Shown here piece by piece: positions 27,095 through 36,021 of a DNA stretch of 64,000 bases. The notes beneath the pieces are model-generated. The model was given only the letters and a program-made list of their open reading frames with translations, was not told the origin of the DNA and searched no databases. The position numbers and the translations under genes are program-made. Source of the DNA: Synechococcus sp. Tobar12-5m-g (GTDB taxonomy: Bacteria > Cyanobacteriota > Cyanobacteriia > PCC-6307 > Cyanobiaceae); NCBI RefSeq assembly GCF_024345415.1, contig NZ_JAGQBB010000007.1, forward strand, positions 1 through 64,000, in the 5' to 3' direction. Position 1 is the first letter of the stretch. The number at the start of each line of letters is the position of its first letter.

Positions 27095-27910
27095 ATGACC
27101 TTCGGGGCCCACCGCGCCCGCAAGCGCTTCGGCCAGCACTGGCTCAACGATGCTGGCGTGCTGCAGCAGATCGTGGCGGCGGCTGAGCTGCAACCGTGCG
27201 ACACGGTGCTGGAGGTGGGCCCGGGCCGCGGCGCCCTCACCGAACGGCTGCTCGCCTCTCCAGCGGAGCTGGTGCGGGCCGTGGAGCTCGACCGCGACCT
27301 GGTGGCGGGCCTGCGCCAGCGGTTCGGCGCCGACCCACGCTTCGAGCTGCTGGAAGGCGACGCCCTGGCGGTGCCCCTGCCGGCTGCCGAAAAGGTGGTG
27401 GCCAACATTCCGTACAACATCACAGGTCCGCTGCTGGAGCGGCTGGTGGGGCGGCTGGATCGGCCGGCGCCAATCCCCTACCGGCGCCTGGTGCTGCTGG
27501 TGCAGCAGGAGGTGGGAGAGAGGATCCGGGCCCGGGCCGGCAGCGGCGCCTTCAGCGCCCTGAGCGTGCGGATGCAGTTGCTGGCGGACTGCCGGTCGGT
27601 GTGCCCGGTGCCTCCTCGCTGCTTTCAACCACCGCCGAAGGTGCAATCGGAGGTGATCGTGCTCGATCCCCTGCCGGCGGAGCGGCGCCTGGAGCCGGGG
27701 CTCGCCGCCCGGGTGGAGCAGCTGCTGCGCCGCTGTTTCGCCAGCCGCCGCAAGATGCTGCGCAACAGCCTGGCCGGCCTGTTGCCCCCGGAAGCCCTGG
27801 CCACCCTGGCCACCCAGGCGGGCTTCGACCTCCAGCAGCGCCCCCAGGACCTGGCTGCGGAGCGCTGGGTGGCGATGGCGCGAAACCTGAGCAGAGAAAG
27901 CCCTAGATAG
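27095..27910 (+). CDS. rsmA: 16S rRNA (adenine1518/1519-N6)-dimethyltransferase
   Basis: KsgA-type enzyme that dimethylates two adjacent adenines in helix 45 of 16S rRNA late in 30S assembly. The 271-residue protein begins MTFGAHRARKRFGQHWL, has the AdoMet motif VLEVGPGRGALTE, and the catalytic NIPYNITGP. The C-terminal domain includes CFQPPPKVQSEVI and CFASRRKMLRN. ATG 27095 is chosen over a GTG at 27071 that precedes the family start. Confidence 0.96.
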   Translation: MTFGAHRARKRFGQHWLNDAGVLQQIVAAAELQPCDTVLEVGPGRGALTERLLASPAELVRAVELDRDLVAGLRQRFGADPRFELLEGDALAVPLPAAEKVVANIPYNITGPLLERLVGRLDRPAPIPYRRLVLLVQQEVGERIRARAGSGAFSALSVRMQLLADCRSVCPVPPRCFQPPPKVQSEVIVLDPLPAERRLEPGLAARVEQLLRRCFASRRKMLRNSLAGLLPPEALATLATQAGFDLQQRPQDLAAERWVAMARNLSRESPR

Positions 27911-28015
27911 CGCCAACACAAGGGTGCTCAAAGAAGCGATGTCCAGCCCCGGTGTTTGTACTCATCTCTGCTGATCGTTGGCCGCTCTAGGCTGTGATCA
28001 GAGAGAAGAAACACC

Positions 28016-28228
28016 ATGAACGTACACACCAAAACCTCCAATGCGCTCCAATCCATGCGCGCTCTGGCCCACAGAGATCCTGGTTTTGCGGAGGCCCTAT
28101 CCCATTCGCAATCACCACAACAAGCTGCCCAGTTGGCGGCGGAGCGGGGCATCACCATCAGCTCCAGGACGCTCTGGCTGAACCGGGGCCGCCTGCTGGG
28201 TGGGGGCCTGCCCAGCTGGCGAGGCTGA
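28016..28228 (+). CDS. Nif11-type leader peptide, putative RiPP precursor
   Basis: A 70-residue peptide. Residues about 11-53 (LQSMRALAHRDPGFAEALSH, then SPQQAAQLAAERGITIS) follow the Nif11 leader pattern of two helices with a conserved A-x-x-x-G-(I/F) turn. The end, GRLLGGGLPSWRG, carries a double-glycine motif at residues 62-64 where a C39-type protease could cut, leaving a very short tail LPSWRG without Cys. Nif11 leaders guide modification of prochlorosin-type and other RiPPs in picocyanobacteria. No modifying enzyme or exporter of this kind is beside it. The surrounding bases 27911-28130 are clearly lower in G+C than neighbours. AGAGAAG precedes the ATG. Confidence 0.7.
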   Translation: MNVHTKTSNALQSMRALAHRDPGFAEALSHSQSPQQAAQLAAERGITISSRTLWLNRGRLLGGGLPSWRG

Positions 28229-28310
28229 CCATGGGCTGCCCCCCGGGCAGGATCTGGGCGTGGCGAGCTTGAATCGGGTCGATCACCGCTGAAGCCAAAG
28301 CGCCTTGCCC

Positions 28311-29261
28311 ATGGCTGATCTGATTGTTCAGGCCCCGGCCAAGATCAACCTGCACCTGGAGGTGCTCGGCCTGCGGCCCGATGGCTTCCATGAGCTGGCC
28401 ATGGTGATGCAGAGCCTCGACCTGGTCGACAGCCTGGCCCTGTCGCCCCGCAGCGATGGGGCCTTGATTCTGTCCTGCGATGAGCCGGGGCTTCCCACCG
28501 ATGGCACCAACCTGATTGTGCGGGCCGCTGCGCTCTTGCGGCAGCGGGCCGGGCGGCCAGAACTCGGCGCCGATCTTGCCCTCACCAAACGGATCCCTGT
28601 CGGGGCGGGCCTGGCCGGGGGCTCCAGCGACGGTGCCGCGGCCCTGCTCGGGTTGAACCAGCTCTGGGAGTTGGCGCTGGACGAAGCCGAACTGCGCGCC
28701 CTGGCGGCGGCACTCGGCTCCGATGTGCCGTTCTGCCTGGTCGGCGGCACCCAGCTTTGTTTCGGGCGGGGCGAGCGGCTGGAGGCCGTCGACCCCGGCG
28801 CCTCGGAGCCGCTGGCGGTGCTGCTGATCAAGGATCCGGCGGCAAGCGTCTCCACCCCCTGGGCCTACGGCCGCTGCCGTGACCTGCGTGGCGATTTCTA
28901 CCTCGATCACGAACTGGATTTCGAGCAACGCCGCGCCAGCCTGCGCCACGGCCCCCTGCTTGCGGCCCTGCGGGGGGAGCGGCTCATCCCGCCCCTGCGC
29001 AACGATCTGCAGGCGGTGGTCGAACCGGAGCAGGACAGCGTGCGCCAGGGCCTGGCTCTGTTGCGCCAGGCCAATGGCCAGCTGGGTGTGGCGATGAGCG
29101 GCTCGGGCCCCAGCCTGTTCGCCCTGTTCACCGATCTGGAGCAGGCCGAAGCGGCCAGGGCCCAGCTCGCTGCGGCCCTGGAGCAGGCGGGCTTCGACGC
29201 CTGGTGTTGCTGCTGCAGCAGCATGGGGGCCCGACTCAAGGGCGCTGCCCCATCCCCATGA
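28311..29261 (+). CDS. ispE: 4-diphosphocytidyl-2-C-methyl-D-erythritol kinase
   Basis: The GHMP kinase of the MEP pathway, phosphorylating CDP-methylerythritol on the way to isoprenoids (carotenoids, phytol, quinones). The 316-residue protein has [22 protein letters not shown] at the start, the ATP loop [17 protein letters not shown], and a C-terminal [13 protein letters not shown] 28311 gives [11 protein letters not shown]; a TTG two codons earlier is possible. The stop overlaps the next gene by ATGA. A run of four cysteines (WCCCC) near the C-terminus is peculiar. Confidence 0.95.
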   Translation: MADLIVQAPAKINLHLEVLGLRPDGFHELAMVMQSLDLVDSLALSPRSDGALILSCDEPGLPTDGTNLIVRAAALLRQRAGRPELGADLALTKRIPVGAGLAGGSSDGAAALLGLNQLWELALDEAELRALAAALGSDVPFCLVGGTQLCFGRGERLEAVDPGASEPLAVLLIKDPAASVSTPWAYGRCRDLRGDFYLDHELDFEQRRASLRHGPLLAALRGERLIPPLRNDLQAVVEPEQDSVRQGLALLRQANGQLGVAMSGSGPSLFALFTDLEQAEAARAQLAAALEQAGFDAWCCCCSSMGARLKGAAPSP

Positions 29262-29581
29262 GCGTTCCGCCTCCCTCCCCCGCTGAAGCCAGTTCCGCCG
29301 CACCGCCCCGCAAAGGTCCGCTCAGCTTTCTCTCCGGCGCCCTCACCAGCTTCCTGCTGGCCTGGGTGTTCCTGCTGCTCAGCCAACGGGTGCTGGGTTA
29401 CTACGCGCTCCACCCGCCGCAGTACAGCAAGCCGATCGCCCAAAGCATCGCCACCGCAGTGAAAACCCTGGTCGTCGGCATGAGTTTCCTGGCCACCTTC
29501 AGCTGTGCCTTCATTGGCCTGGGGCTGTTCCTGGTGTTCATCCGCAGCCTGGTGCCGGCCCGGTCAGAAGAATCCTCCTAG
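29258..29581 (+). CDS. DUF3082 membrane protein
   Basis: A 107-residue cyanobacterial protein with a proline-rich start and two transmembrane helices: [20 protein letters not shown] and [19 protein letters not shown]. Between them [30 protein letters not shown] is the recognisable DUF3082 stretch. It is translationally coupled to ispE (ATGA overlap). Function unknown. Confidence 0.85.
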   Translation: MSVPPPSPAEASSAAPPRKGPLSFLSGALTSFLLAWVFLLLSQRVLGYYALHPPQYSKPIAQSIATAVKTLVVGMSFLATFSCAFIGLGLFLVFIRSLVPARSEESS

Positions 29582-29620
29582 GTTGACGGCGGCGTGATCC
29601 AACCACCACCAGCCCCTGCA

Positions 29621-29716
29621 ATGACCCCCCACGACCTGGGCCTGCTCGCCCTGCTGCTCTCACCGGGAATGCTGCTGTCGGTGCTGCTGCTGGCCACCTT
29701 CGCCGCCGGCGGCTGA
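29621..29716 (+). CDS. 31-residue single-helix membrane peptide
   Basis: An ATG at 29621 opens a short frame encoding MTPHDLGLLALLLSPGMLL followed by SVLLLATFAAGG, one hydrophobic helix with a polar N-terminus. The size and shape resemble small photosystem or cytochrome b6f subunits and other thylakoid micropeptides, but it matches none I can name. It sits 39 nt after DUF3082 and 81 nt before pdhB. Coding is inferred only from the clean frame and helix pattern. Confidence 0.5.
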   Translation: MTPHDLGLLALLLSPGMLLSVLLLATFAAGG

Positions 29717-29797
29717 GCCACCACCGGAAAAGCTGGGCCCAACAGCCTGAGATAGGTTGGCCGCTCCACCGGCAATGGCCGGGCCCGCTCCCTTCCC

Positions 29798-30781
29798 GTG
29801 GCTGAGACGCTCCTCTTCAACGCCCTGCGTGACGCCATCGACGAGGAGATGGCCCGCGACCCCATGGTCTGTGTGTTCGGAGAGGACGTCGGCCAGTACG
29901 GCGGCTCCTACAAGGTCACCAAGGATCTCTACGAGAAATACGGCCAATGGAGGGTGCTCGACACCCCGATCGCCGAGAACAGCTTCACCGGCATGGCTGT
30001 GGGCGCTGCGATGACCGGCCTGCGCCCGATCGTGGAAGGCATGAACATGGGCTTTCTCCTGCTCGCCTTCAACCAGATCTCCAACAACATGGGGATGCTG
30101 CGCTACACCAGCGGCGGCAACTACACGATCCCCACGGTGGTGCGCGGGCCCGGCGGGGTGGGCCGTCAGCTCGGCGCCGAGCACAGCCAGCGTCTGGAGG
30201 CCTATTTCCACGCGGTGCCCGGCATCAAGATCGTGGCGGTCAGCACCCCCACCAATGCCAAGGGCCTGATGAAGGCCGCCATCCGCGACAACAACCCCGT
30301 TCTCTTCTTCGAGCATGTGTTGCTCTACAACCTCAGCGAGGAACTCCCAGAGGGCGACTACATCTGCGCCCTCGACCAGGCCGAGGTGGTCAGACCTGGC
30401 AAGGATGTCACGATTCTCACCTATTCCCGCATGCGCCACCACTGCCTCAAGGCCGTGCAGCAACTGGAGGCCGAGGGTGTCGATGTGGAACTGATCGATC
30501 TGATCAGCCTCAAGCCGTTCGATCTCGAAACAATCACGCGCTCCATCCGCAAGACCCACAGGGTGATGGTGGTGGAGGAATGCATGAAAACCGGGGGCAT
30601 CGGCGCCGAACTGATCGCCCTGATCACCGAGCACTGCTTCGATGATCTCGATGCCCGGCCCCTGCGGCTCTCCAGCCAGGACATCCCCACCCCCTACAAC
30701 GGCGCCCTGGAGAATCTCACGATCATTCAGCCCCACCAGATCGTCAAGGCCGCCACCCAGCTCAAGTCGGGCAGCTTCTGA
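29798..30781 (+). CDS. pdhB: Pyruvate dehydrogenase E1 component, beta subunit
   Basis: Together with PdhA decarboxylates pyruvate with thiamine diphosphate in the pyruvate dehydrogenase complex. The 327-residue protein opens [17 protein letters not shown] and shows [19 protein letters not shown], with the ThDP-contacting glutamate, then PRGPGG-like [17 protein letters not shown]. Start is GTG 29798. pdhA is not adjacent, as is usual in cyanobacteria. secD begins 1 nt after its stop, suggesting cotranscription. Confidence 0.96.
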   Translation: MAETLLFNALRDAIDEEMARDPMVCVFGEDVGQYGGSYKVTKDLYEKYGQWRVLDTPIAENSFTGMAVGAAMTGLRPIVEGMNMGFLLLAFNQISNNMGMLRYTSGGNYTIPTVVRGPGGVGRQLGAEHSQRLEAYFHAVPGIKIVAVSTPTNAKGLMKAAIRDNNPVLFFEHVLLYNLSEELPEGDYICALDQAEVVRPGKDVTILTYSRMRHHCLKAVQQLEAEGVDVELIDLISLKPFDLETITRSIRKTHRVMVVEECMKTGGIGAELIALITEHCFDDLDARPLRLSSQDIPTPYNGALENLTIIQPHQIVKAATQLKSGSF

Positions 30782-30782
30782 G

Positions 30783-32297
30783 ATGGCACGCCAACAGGGG
30801 TGGTTTGCCCTGATCCTGGCCCTGGCCATCGCCGCCGGCGCCGTTCTGGTCTCCTTCCCCCTCCAGCTGGGCCTCGACCTGCGCGGCGGCAGCCAGCTCA
30901 CCTTGCAGGTGATGCCGGCCGGATCGATCACCAAGGTGCAACGGGAGCAGCTCGAAGCCGTCAAGGACGTGCTCGATCGCCGCATCAACGGCCTGGGGGT
31001 CGCGGAATCCACCCTCCAGACCATCGGCGACGACCAGCTGCTGCTCCAACTCCCCGGGGAACAGGACCCGACCCGCGCCGCCAAGGTGCTTGGCACCACG
31101 GCCCTGCTGGAGTTCCGCGCCCAGAAGCCCGGCACCGAAGAGGAGATGCAGGGACTGCTTCGCCTGAAGCGCCAGGCCGAAGCCGTCCTGGCCCGCCTGG
31201 AGCGGCGCAGCCCGGCCACGCCAGCCCAGGGGCTGCCGCCGGGCCAGGCCCCTCCGCCACCGCCCAGCTTCCCTGCCGCCGAACTGGCCAAGGCGCTCGC
31301 CGGCCTTGGCGTCAAAGTGCCGGAGAGCGCCGGTGAAGCCGGCCAGATCAAGGCCCTGCTCGACGAAGTGAACAAAAGGGTGGTGGCCCTCTACGAACCG
31401 GCCGCCCTCACCGGCAAGGGGCTGATCACGGCCGGTCGCCAGCAGCAAAGCAGCGGTCCCGGCTGGGATGTCACCCTCGGCTTCAACCGCGAGGGGGGCG
31501 AGGCCTTCGCCAAGCTCACCCAGTCAATCGCCGGGACGGGCCGGCTGCTGGGCATCGTGCTGGATGGCCGCTCGATCAGCGAAGCGAGCGTCAGCAAGGA
31601 GTTCGCCGCCGCCGGCATCACCGGCGGAGCGGCCAGCATCACCGGAAACTTCACGGCGGAGGAGGCCAGGGATCTGGAGGTGCAACTGCGGGGCGGCTCC
31701 CTGCCCCTGCCGGTCAAGATCATCGAGGTGCGCACCGTCGGCCCTTCCCTCGGCGCCGAGAACATCCGCACCAGCCTGGTGGCGGCCCTTACCGGCTTGG
31801 TGCTGGTGGGGGTGTTCATGGTGCTGGTCTACCGGCTCCCCGGTGCGGTGGCCGTGGTGGCCCTGAGCCTCTATTCGCTCTTCAACCTGGCGGTCTATTC
31901 CCTGATCCCCGTCACCCTCACCCTGCCGGGCATCGCCGGCTTCATCCTCAGCGTGGGGATGGCGGTGGATGCCAATGTGCTGATCTTCGAGCGGGTCAAG
32001 GAGGAACTGCGCGGCGGCAACACCCTGATCCGCTCCATCGACACCGGCTTCTCCCTGGCCTTCAGCTCGATCCTCGATGGCCATGTCACCGGCCTGATCA
32101 GCTGCCTCGCCCTGTTCACCCTCGGCACGGGCCTGGTCAAGGGCTTTGCCGTCACCCTGGCGATCGGCCTGCTGCTCAGCCTGTTCACTGCCCTCACCTG
32201 CACCCGCACCCTGCTGCGGCTGCTGATGAGCTATCCGGCCCTGCGCCGCCCCACCTACTTCCTGCCCGCCAGCCAGCGTCCAGCCGGCCTGGCCTGA
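30783..32297 (+). CDS. secD: Protein translocase subunit SecD
   Basis: With SecF forms the proton-driven accessory complex that finishes Sec-dependent export across the thylakoid and plasma membranes. The 504-residue protein has an N-terminal helix, the family motif GLDLRGGSQLTLQV, a large periplasmic P1 region with a Pro-rich insertion (LPPGQAPPPPPS), and five C-terminal helices with GMAVDANVLIFERVKEEL. It is followed by secF after 20 nt. Confidence 0.96.
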   Translation: MARQQGWFALILALAIAAGAVLVSFPLQLGLDLRGGSQLTLQVMPAGSITKVQREQLEAVKDVLDRRINGLGVAESTLQTIGDDQLLLQLPGEQDPTRAAKVLGTTALLEFRAQKPGTEEEMQGLLRLKRQAEAVLARLERRSPATPAQGLPPGQAPPPPPSFPAAELAKALAGLGVKVPESAGEAGQIKALLDEVNKRVVALYEPAALTGKGLITAGRQQQSSGPGWDVTLGFNREGGEAFAKLTQSIAGTGRLLGIVLDGRSISEASVSKEFAAAGITGGAASITGNFTAEEARDLEVQLRGGSLPLPVKIIEVRTVGPSLGAENIRTSLVAALTGLVLVGVFMVLVYRLPGAVAVVALSLYSLFNLAVYSLIPVTLTLPGIAGFILSVGMAVDANVLIFERVKEELRGGNTLIRSIDTGFSLAFSSILDGHVTGLISCLALFTLGTGLVKGFAVTLAIGLLLSLFTALTCTRTLLRLLMSYPALRRPTYFLPASQRPAGLA

Positions 32298-32317
32298 AGT
32301 CCCTGTTACCCCAGCCT

Positions 32318-33295
32318 GTGACCAACAGCCCCTCCCCCCGCTTTCGGATCAGCCGCTACCGGCGCCTCGCCTGGGTGGGATCGGGGCTGGCCTGCCTGCT
32401 CAGCGTGATCGGCCTGGCTCTCTGCTGGCTCACCCCGTCGATTGGCTTTCCGCTCAGGCCAGGCCTGGACTTCACCGGCGGCACCCAGATCCAGCTGGAG
32501 CGGAGCTGCGCGGGGGCATGCCCGCCGCTCACGGCGCCGGAGCTGCAGCAACGGCTGGCCAGCCTGGCCCTGCCCCCCGGTGAGGGTGAGCGGGCTCCGA
32601 ACCTGGGTGGCGCCAGTGTCCAGGTGCTCGATCGCGGCAGCTCCGTGCTGCTGCGCCTGCCGGCCCTCAGCACCGAACAGAGCGCCGCGGTGATCACCGA
32701 TCTGGCCACCGCGATCGGGCCCCTGGATGCGGCCGGCACCGCCATCAACACGATCGGGCCCACCCTGGGCTCCCAGCTGCTGACCAGCAGCGTGATCTCG
32801 TTGCTGGTCAGCTTTGCGGCGATCGCCCTCTATATCACCTTCCGCTACGACCGCATCTTCGCCTTCCTCGCCCTCCTCTGCCTGGCCCACGACGTGTTGA
32901 TCACCTGCGGGGCCTTCGCCTGGCTGGGGTTGATCCTGGGCATCGAGGTGGATTCGCTGTTCGCCGTCTCCCTGGTCACCGTCGCTGGTTACTCGGTCAC
33001 CGACACGGTGGTGGTGTTCGACAGGATCCGCGAACAGAAAACCAGCCTGAGCCACCTCCCCGTCGCTGAGCAGGTGGATGTGGCCGTCGATGCCACCCTC
33101 ACCCGCTCCCTTTACACCTCCTTCACCACCCTGTTGCCACTCCTGGCCCTGATCTTCTTCGGCGGCAGCAGCCTGTTCTGGTTCGCGGTGGCGCTCACAA
33201 TCGGCATCGCCGTGGGCAGCTGGTCGAGCATCGGGGTGGCGCCCACCCTTCTGCCCCTGTTCAACGCCCCGGCCCCGGTCCGGAGCCCCGCATGA
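32318..33295 (+). CDS. secF: Protein translocase subunit SecF
   Basis: A 325-residue partner of SecD. It has GLDFTGGTQIQLE after the first helix and the C-terminal RND-like helices containing VTVAGYSVTDTVVVFDRIRE with the conserved proton-relay Asp/Arg region. Start is GTG 32318. The stop overlaps the next small gene by ATGA. Confidence 0.96.
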   Translation: MTNSPSPRFRISRYRRLAWVGSGLACLLSVIGLALCWLTPSIGFPLRPGLDFTGGTQIQLERSCAGACPPLTAPELQQRLASLALPPGEGERAPNLGGASVQVLDRGSSVLLRLPALSTEQSAAVITDLATAIGPLDAAGTAINTIGPTLGSQLLTSSVISLLVSFAAIALYITFRYDRIFAFLALLCLAHDVLITCGAFAWLGLILGIEVDSLFAVSLVTVAGYSVTDTVVVFDRIREQKTSLSHLPVAEQVDVAVDATLTRSLYTSFTTLLPLLALIFFGGSSLFWFAVALTIGIAVGSWSSIGVAPTLLPLFNAPAPVRSPA

Positions 33296-33474
33296 GGCGC
33301 CAGCCCCTGGTGCCGGTGCTGCTGATTCTGCTGGCGCTCTGGGATCTGCGGGGGGAACTCCAGTTGCTCAGCGATCACTTCACCTGGGTCACGCTCAGGG
33401 CGGCCCTGGTTCAGCATCCCCTCGCCGTGGCGGTGCTGCTGCTCGCTCCCAGCCTGTGGCGTCGCTTCCGCTGA
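33292..33474 (+). CDS. Small hydrophobic protein downstream of secF
   Basis: A 60-residue protein with two hydrophobic stretches (VPVLLILLALWDL and HPLAVAVLLLAPSLW) separated by an amphipathic loop RGELQLLSDHFTWVTLRAAL. The 4-nt ATGA overlap with secF argues that it is translated. I recall similar short reading frames after secF in picocyanobacteria, but no function is known. Confidence 0.7.
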   Translation: MRRQPLVPVLLILLALWDLRGELQLLSDHFTWVTLRAALVQHPLAVAVLLLAPSLWRRFR

Positions 33475-33506
33475 GCCCCGCCACCCAGCTCCCGCCAAGG
33501 CTCCCA

Positions 33507-34523
33507 CTAGCCCCCACCCGGCAGGGTCCAGCGGTCCATGATCTGCTCCACCAGCACCCGCTGGCAGACCACCTGGATCACCACCACCAGGGGCAGACCC
33601 AGCAACACACCCGGCAGACCCAGCAGGGCACCGAGGCTGAGCTGGGCCATCAGGGCCACGGTGGGCAGCAGGTTCACCGTCCGACTGAGCAGCACGGGGG
33701 TGAGCACGAAGGCCTCCACGTTCTGGAGCAGGAGCCGCAGGATCAGCACCTGCACCACCTTGGCCGGAGAGATCAACAGGGCCACGGCCATGGGCAGCAG
33801 GGTCGCCACGGTGGGGCCGATGGTGGGAACAAAGGTGAGCAGGCCGCAGACCAACCCACTCAGCAGGGCGAGCGGCACCTTCAGCAAGGCCAGTCCAGCC
33901 CAGGTGAGCACGAACACCGTCACCGCCGAGATCGTCATGCCGGCCAACCAGCCGCCGAGGGCCTGGCGGCAATCGTGGAGCAGCCCCTGCATCGTCGGTC
34001 GGTAGAAGCGCGGCGTGGCGGCGATCAACAGGCGTTGGTGGCTGCGGGGATCAAGGGCGAACAGAACGGCCAGCAGGCCCATCAGCAGCATCTGGATCGT
34101 GGTGTTGGCCGTGCTTCCAGCCACGCCGAGCAACTGGGAGCCCAGGGGCTGCAGCCGGTCCCAGCTGCCCAGATCCAGCAGTTGCTCCTCCAGGGTCTGG
34201 AGCCCCCGGAACTGGCCGGCCAGGGCGCCAAGGCGCTGGATCAGCACCGGCACCAACTGGGTGAACTCATTGGCCTGCTGCACCAACTCCGGCAGCAGCA
34301 GCTCCGACACCTTCCAGCCCAGCACCGCCAGCACCGCCAGCACCAGGGCAAGGGCGGTCGGCCGGTTGAGCGGCAGGCGACGGCGCAACTGGGTCACCGG
34401 CACATCGAGGGCGACAGCCAGCACCACGGCGCCGAACAACACCAGCAGCACCCAGCGCAGCTCCCAGAGCAACAGGCCGAGAACCACCAGGGCCAGGCAA
34501 CCGAGCAGGGCACGGGTGTTCAT
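33507..34523 (-). CDS. AI-2E family transporter (second of a tandem pair)
   Basis: A 338-residue polytopic protein of the AI-2E/PerM family (DUF20). It opens [31 protein letters not shown]-like hydrophobic sequence and has the family block GLVCGLLTFVPTIGPTVATLLPMAVALL and the terminal LLGLPGVLLGLPLVVVIQV. Members have been linked to autoinducer or ion/antiporter activity, but for cyanobacteria the substrate is unknown. Its start overlaps the stop of the upstream paralogue by ATGA. Confidence 0.88.
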   Translation of the reverse strand: MNTRALLGCLALVVLGLLLWELRWVLLVLFGAVVLAVALDVPVTQLRRRLPLNRPTALALVLAVLAVLGWKVSELLLPELVQQANEFTQLVPVLIQRLGALAGQFRGLQTLEEQLLDLGSWDRLQPLGSQLLGVAGSTANTTIQMLLMGLLAVLFALDPRSHQRLLIAATPRFYRPTMQGLLHDCRQALGGWLAGMTISAVTVFVLTWAGLALLKVPLALLSGLVCGLLTFVPTIGPTVATLLPMAVALLISPAKVVQVLILRLLLQNVEAFVLTPVLLSRTVNLLPTVALMAQLSLGALLGLPGVLLGLPLVVVIQVVCQRVLVEQIMDRWTLPGGG

Positions 34524-35599
34524 GCGGCCTGCCGTTGGCGCTTCCACGGATCGAGCACGTCGTGGATCAGCACCTCCCGCACAATCACCTGCAGGCACAC
34601 CGCCATCGGCAGGGCCAGCAACAGCCCCAGCGGCCCGAACAGCACCGTGAACAGAAACTGGGCCGAAAGCGTGAGGCCGGGCAGGAGCTTGAGCTGGTGC
34701 TGCATCACCGAGGGGGTGATCAGGTAGCTCTCCAGGTGCTGAATCACGAAGTAGAGGCCGAGCACGGCCACCGCCTTCCAGGGGGCATCGAGCAGGGCCA
34801 CCGACATCGGAAAAACGGTGCTCAAGGTGGGGCCGACGTTGGGGATCACATTGAGCAACCCGGCGAGCAGGGCATTGGCAACCACCAGCTTCACCCCGAG
34901 CAACATCAGGCCGATGCCCGAGAGCAGCGCCACACAGCAGGAGCTGATCAGCACGCCCACCATCCAGTCGCTCAGGGCCGCACCGCAGGAATCGAGCACC
35001 TGGCGGAACCGGCGCCGATAGAAGGACGGCACCAGCAGCACCGCCACATCCCGGTAGGCAGTGGGCTGCAGCGCCACCATCACACTCACCGCCACGACGA
35101 ACAGCAGCTGCAGCACCGCACCCCCGAGGTTGCCGGCCAGGCCGAGCAGGCGGTTGAGTCCCTCGCCCAGGCCGCTGGCCAGCGCGGCGCTGCCGTCGGA
35201 GCTGCCGGGCAGGATCTCCTGGAGCCAGTCCAGCTCCAGGGTGGCGTCCTGGCGCCCATAGATCATCTGGGCCGTCTCGGTGAGGGCACTGCGACCCATC
35301 TTCAGCAAGAGCGCCGCGGCGGCTGGCACCTTGGTGAGCAGTTCGGCGAACTGGGCTGCGAAAGGAGGGATCAGCACGGTGACGCCCAGGACCAGCAACA
35401 CCAGCAGACCCAGCAGGCTCAGCAGCAGGGCGAGGGAGCGGCTGCAACGCAGTTGCCGGCCCACGAACCCGACCAGGGTGCAGAGCGCCATCGCCAGCAC
35501 GATGGCGGCGAAAACCTGCACGAGCACATCACGCAGGCTCCAGAGCAGCGCGACGGCAGCGCCCGTTGCGGCCAGACCCAGCCACTGGCCGAACTTCAA
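34520..35599 (-). CDS. AI-2E family transporter (first of a tandem pair)
   Basis: A 359-residue paralogue of the next gene. It has eight or so helices, with the diagnostic [30 protein letters not shown] and [20 protein letters not shown]. Sequence similarity to the neighbour is moderate, so the duplication is old. Its ATG at 35597-35599 overlaps the psb28 stop by 4 nt, making psb28 and both transporters a coupled run. Substrate unknown. Confidence 0.88.
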   Translation of the reverse strand: MKFGQWLGLAATGAAVALLWSLRDVLVQVFAAIVLAMALCTLVGFVGRQLRCSRSLALLLSLLGLLVLLVLGVTVLIPPFAAQFAELLTKVPAAAALLLKMGRSALTETAQMIYGRQDATLELDWLQEILPGSSDGSAALASGLGEGLNRLLGLAGNLGGAVLQLLFVVAVSVMVALQPTAYRDVAVLLVPSFYRRRFRQVLDSCGAALSDWMVGVLISSCCVALLSGIGLMLLGVKLVVANALLAGLLNVIPNVGPTLSTVFPMSVALLDAPWKAVAVLGLYFVIQHLESYLITPSVMQHQLKLLPGLTLSAQFLFTVLFGPLGLLLALPMAVCLQVIVREVLIHDVLDPWKRQRQAA

Positions 35600-35997
35600 A
35601 TCGCTTCCGGCTCCGTCTCAGGCTCCGGCTCCGCATCCGGCTTGTCTTCCGGCTGCTCGCCATCCTTCTCGGCGAATCCCAGGCCATGGCCGGCCGCGTA
35701 GCGATCAGCGAAGCGCATGAACCGATCGAAATCGGCCTCGGTCTTCCAGGTGTAGGTGGCCTCGATGGCGCTGGCCCGGCCATTCACGAAGCGGGCATTG
35801 ACATCCCGGGTGACCAGCTCTCCCTCTTCATCGAGCAGGAACATGCCGGTGATGTCGCCCATCGTTTCGGGGGCCAGGGCCTCGGGCTCCTCAAACACGA
35901 ACACCGCCTGACCGGTGCGTCCATCGCGGGAACGGGTCAGGCGGATATCGGGCACCACGGGCTCATCCACCCCACGAAAGAACTGAATCGCAGTCAT
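35596..35997 (-). CDS. psb28: Photosystem II assembly factor Psb28
   Basis: A 133-residue soluble factor that binds PSII assembly intermediates and protects the acceptor side until activation. [51 protein letters not shown] and [20 protein letters not shown] are near-identical to the family. ATG 35997 gives MTAIQFFRG; the in-frame codons before it are not conserved. A tail of about 20 acidic and proline residues ([17 protein letters not shown]) extends beyond the usual C-terminus. Confidence 0.95.
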   Translation of the reverse strand: MTAIQFFRGVDEPVVPDIRLTRSRDGRTGQAVFVFEEPEALAPETMGDITGMFLLDEEGELVTRDVNARFVNGRASAIEATYTWKTEADFDRFMRFADRYAAGHGLGFAEKDGEQPEDKPDAEPEPETEPEAI

Positions 35998-36021
35998 CGG
36001 AGGCGGCACGAAAAAACGATC

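Noticed and set aside
27928-28158. Minus-strand frame opposite the Nif11-type gene
   Set aside because: No start-site signals or domain; the plus strand has a ribosome-binding site and the recognisable leader pattern.
28236-28250. CTGCCC/GGGCAG hairpin after the Nif11-type gene as a terminator
   Set aside because: The loop is only three bases and there is no T-run.
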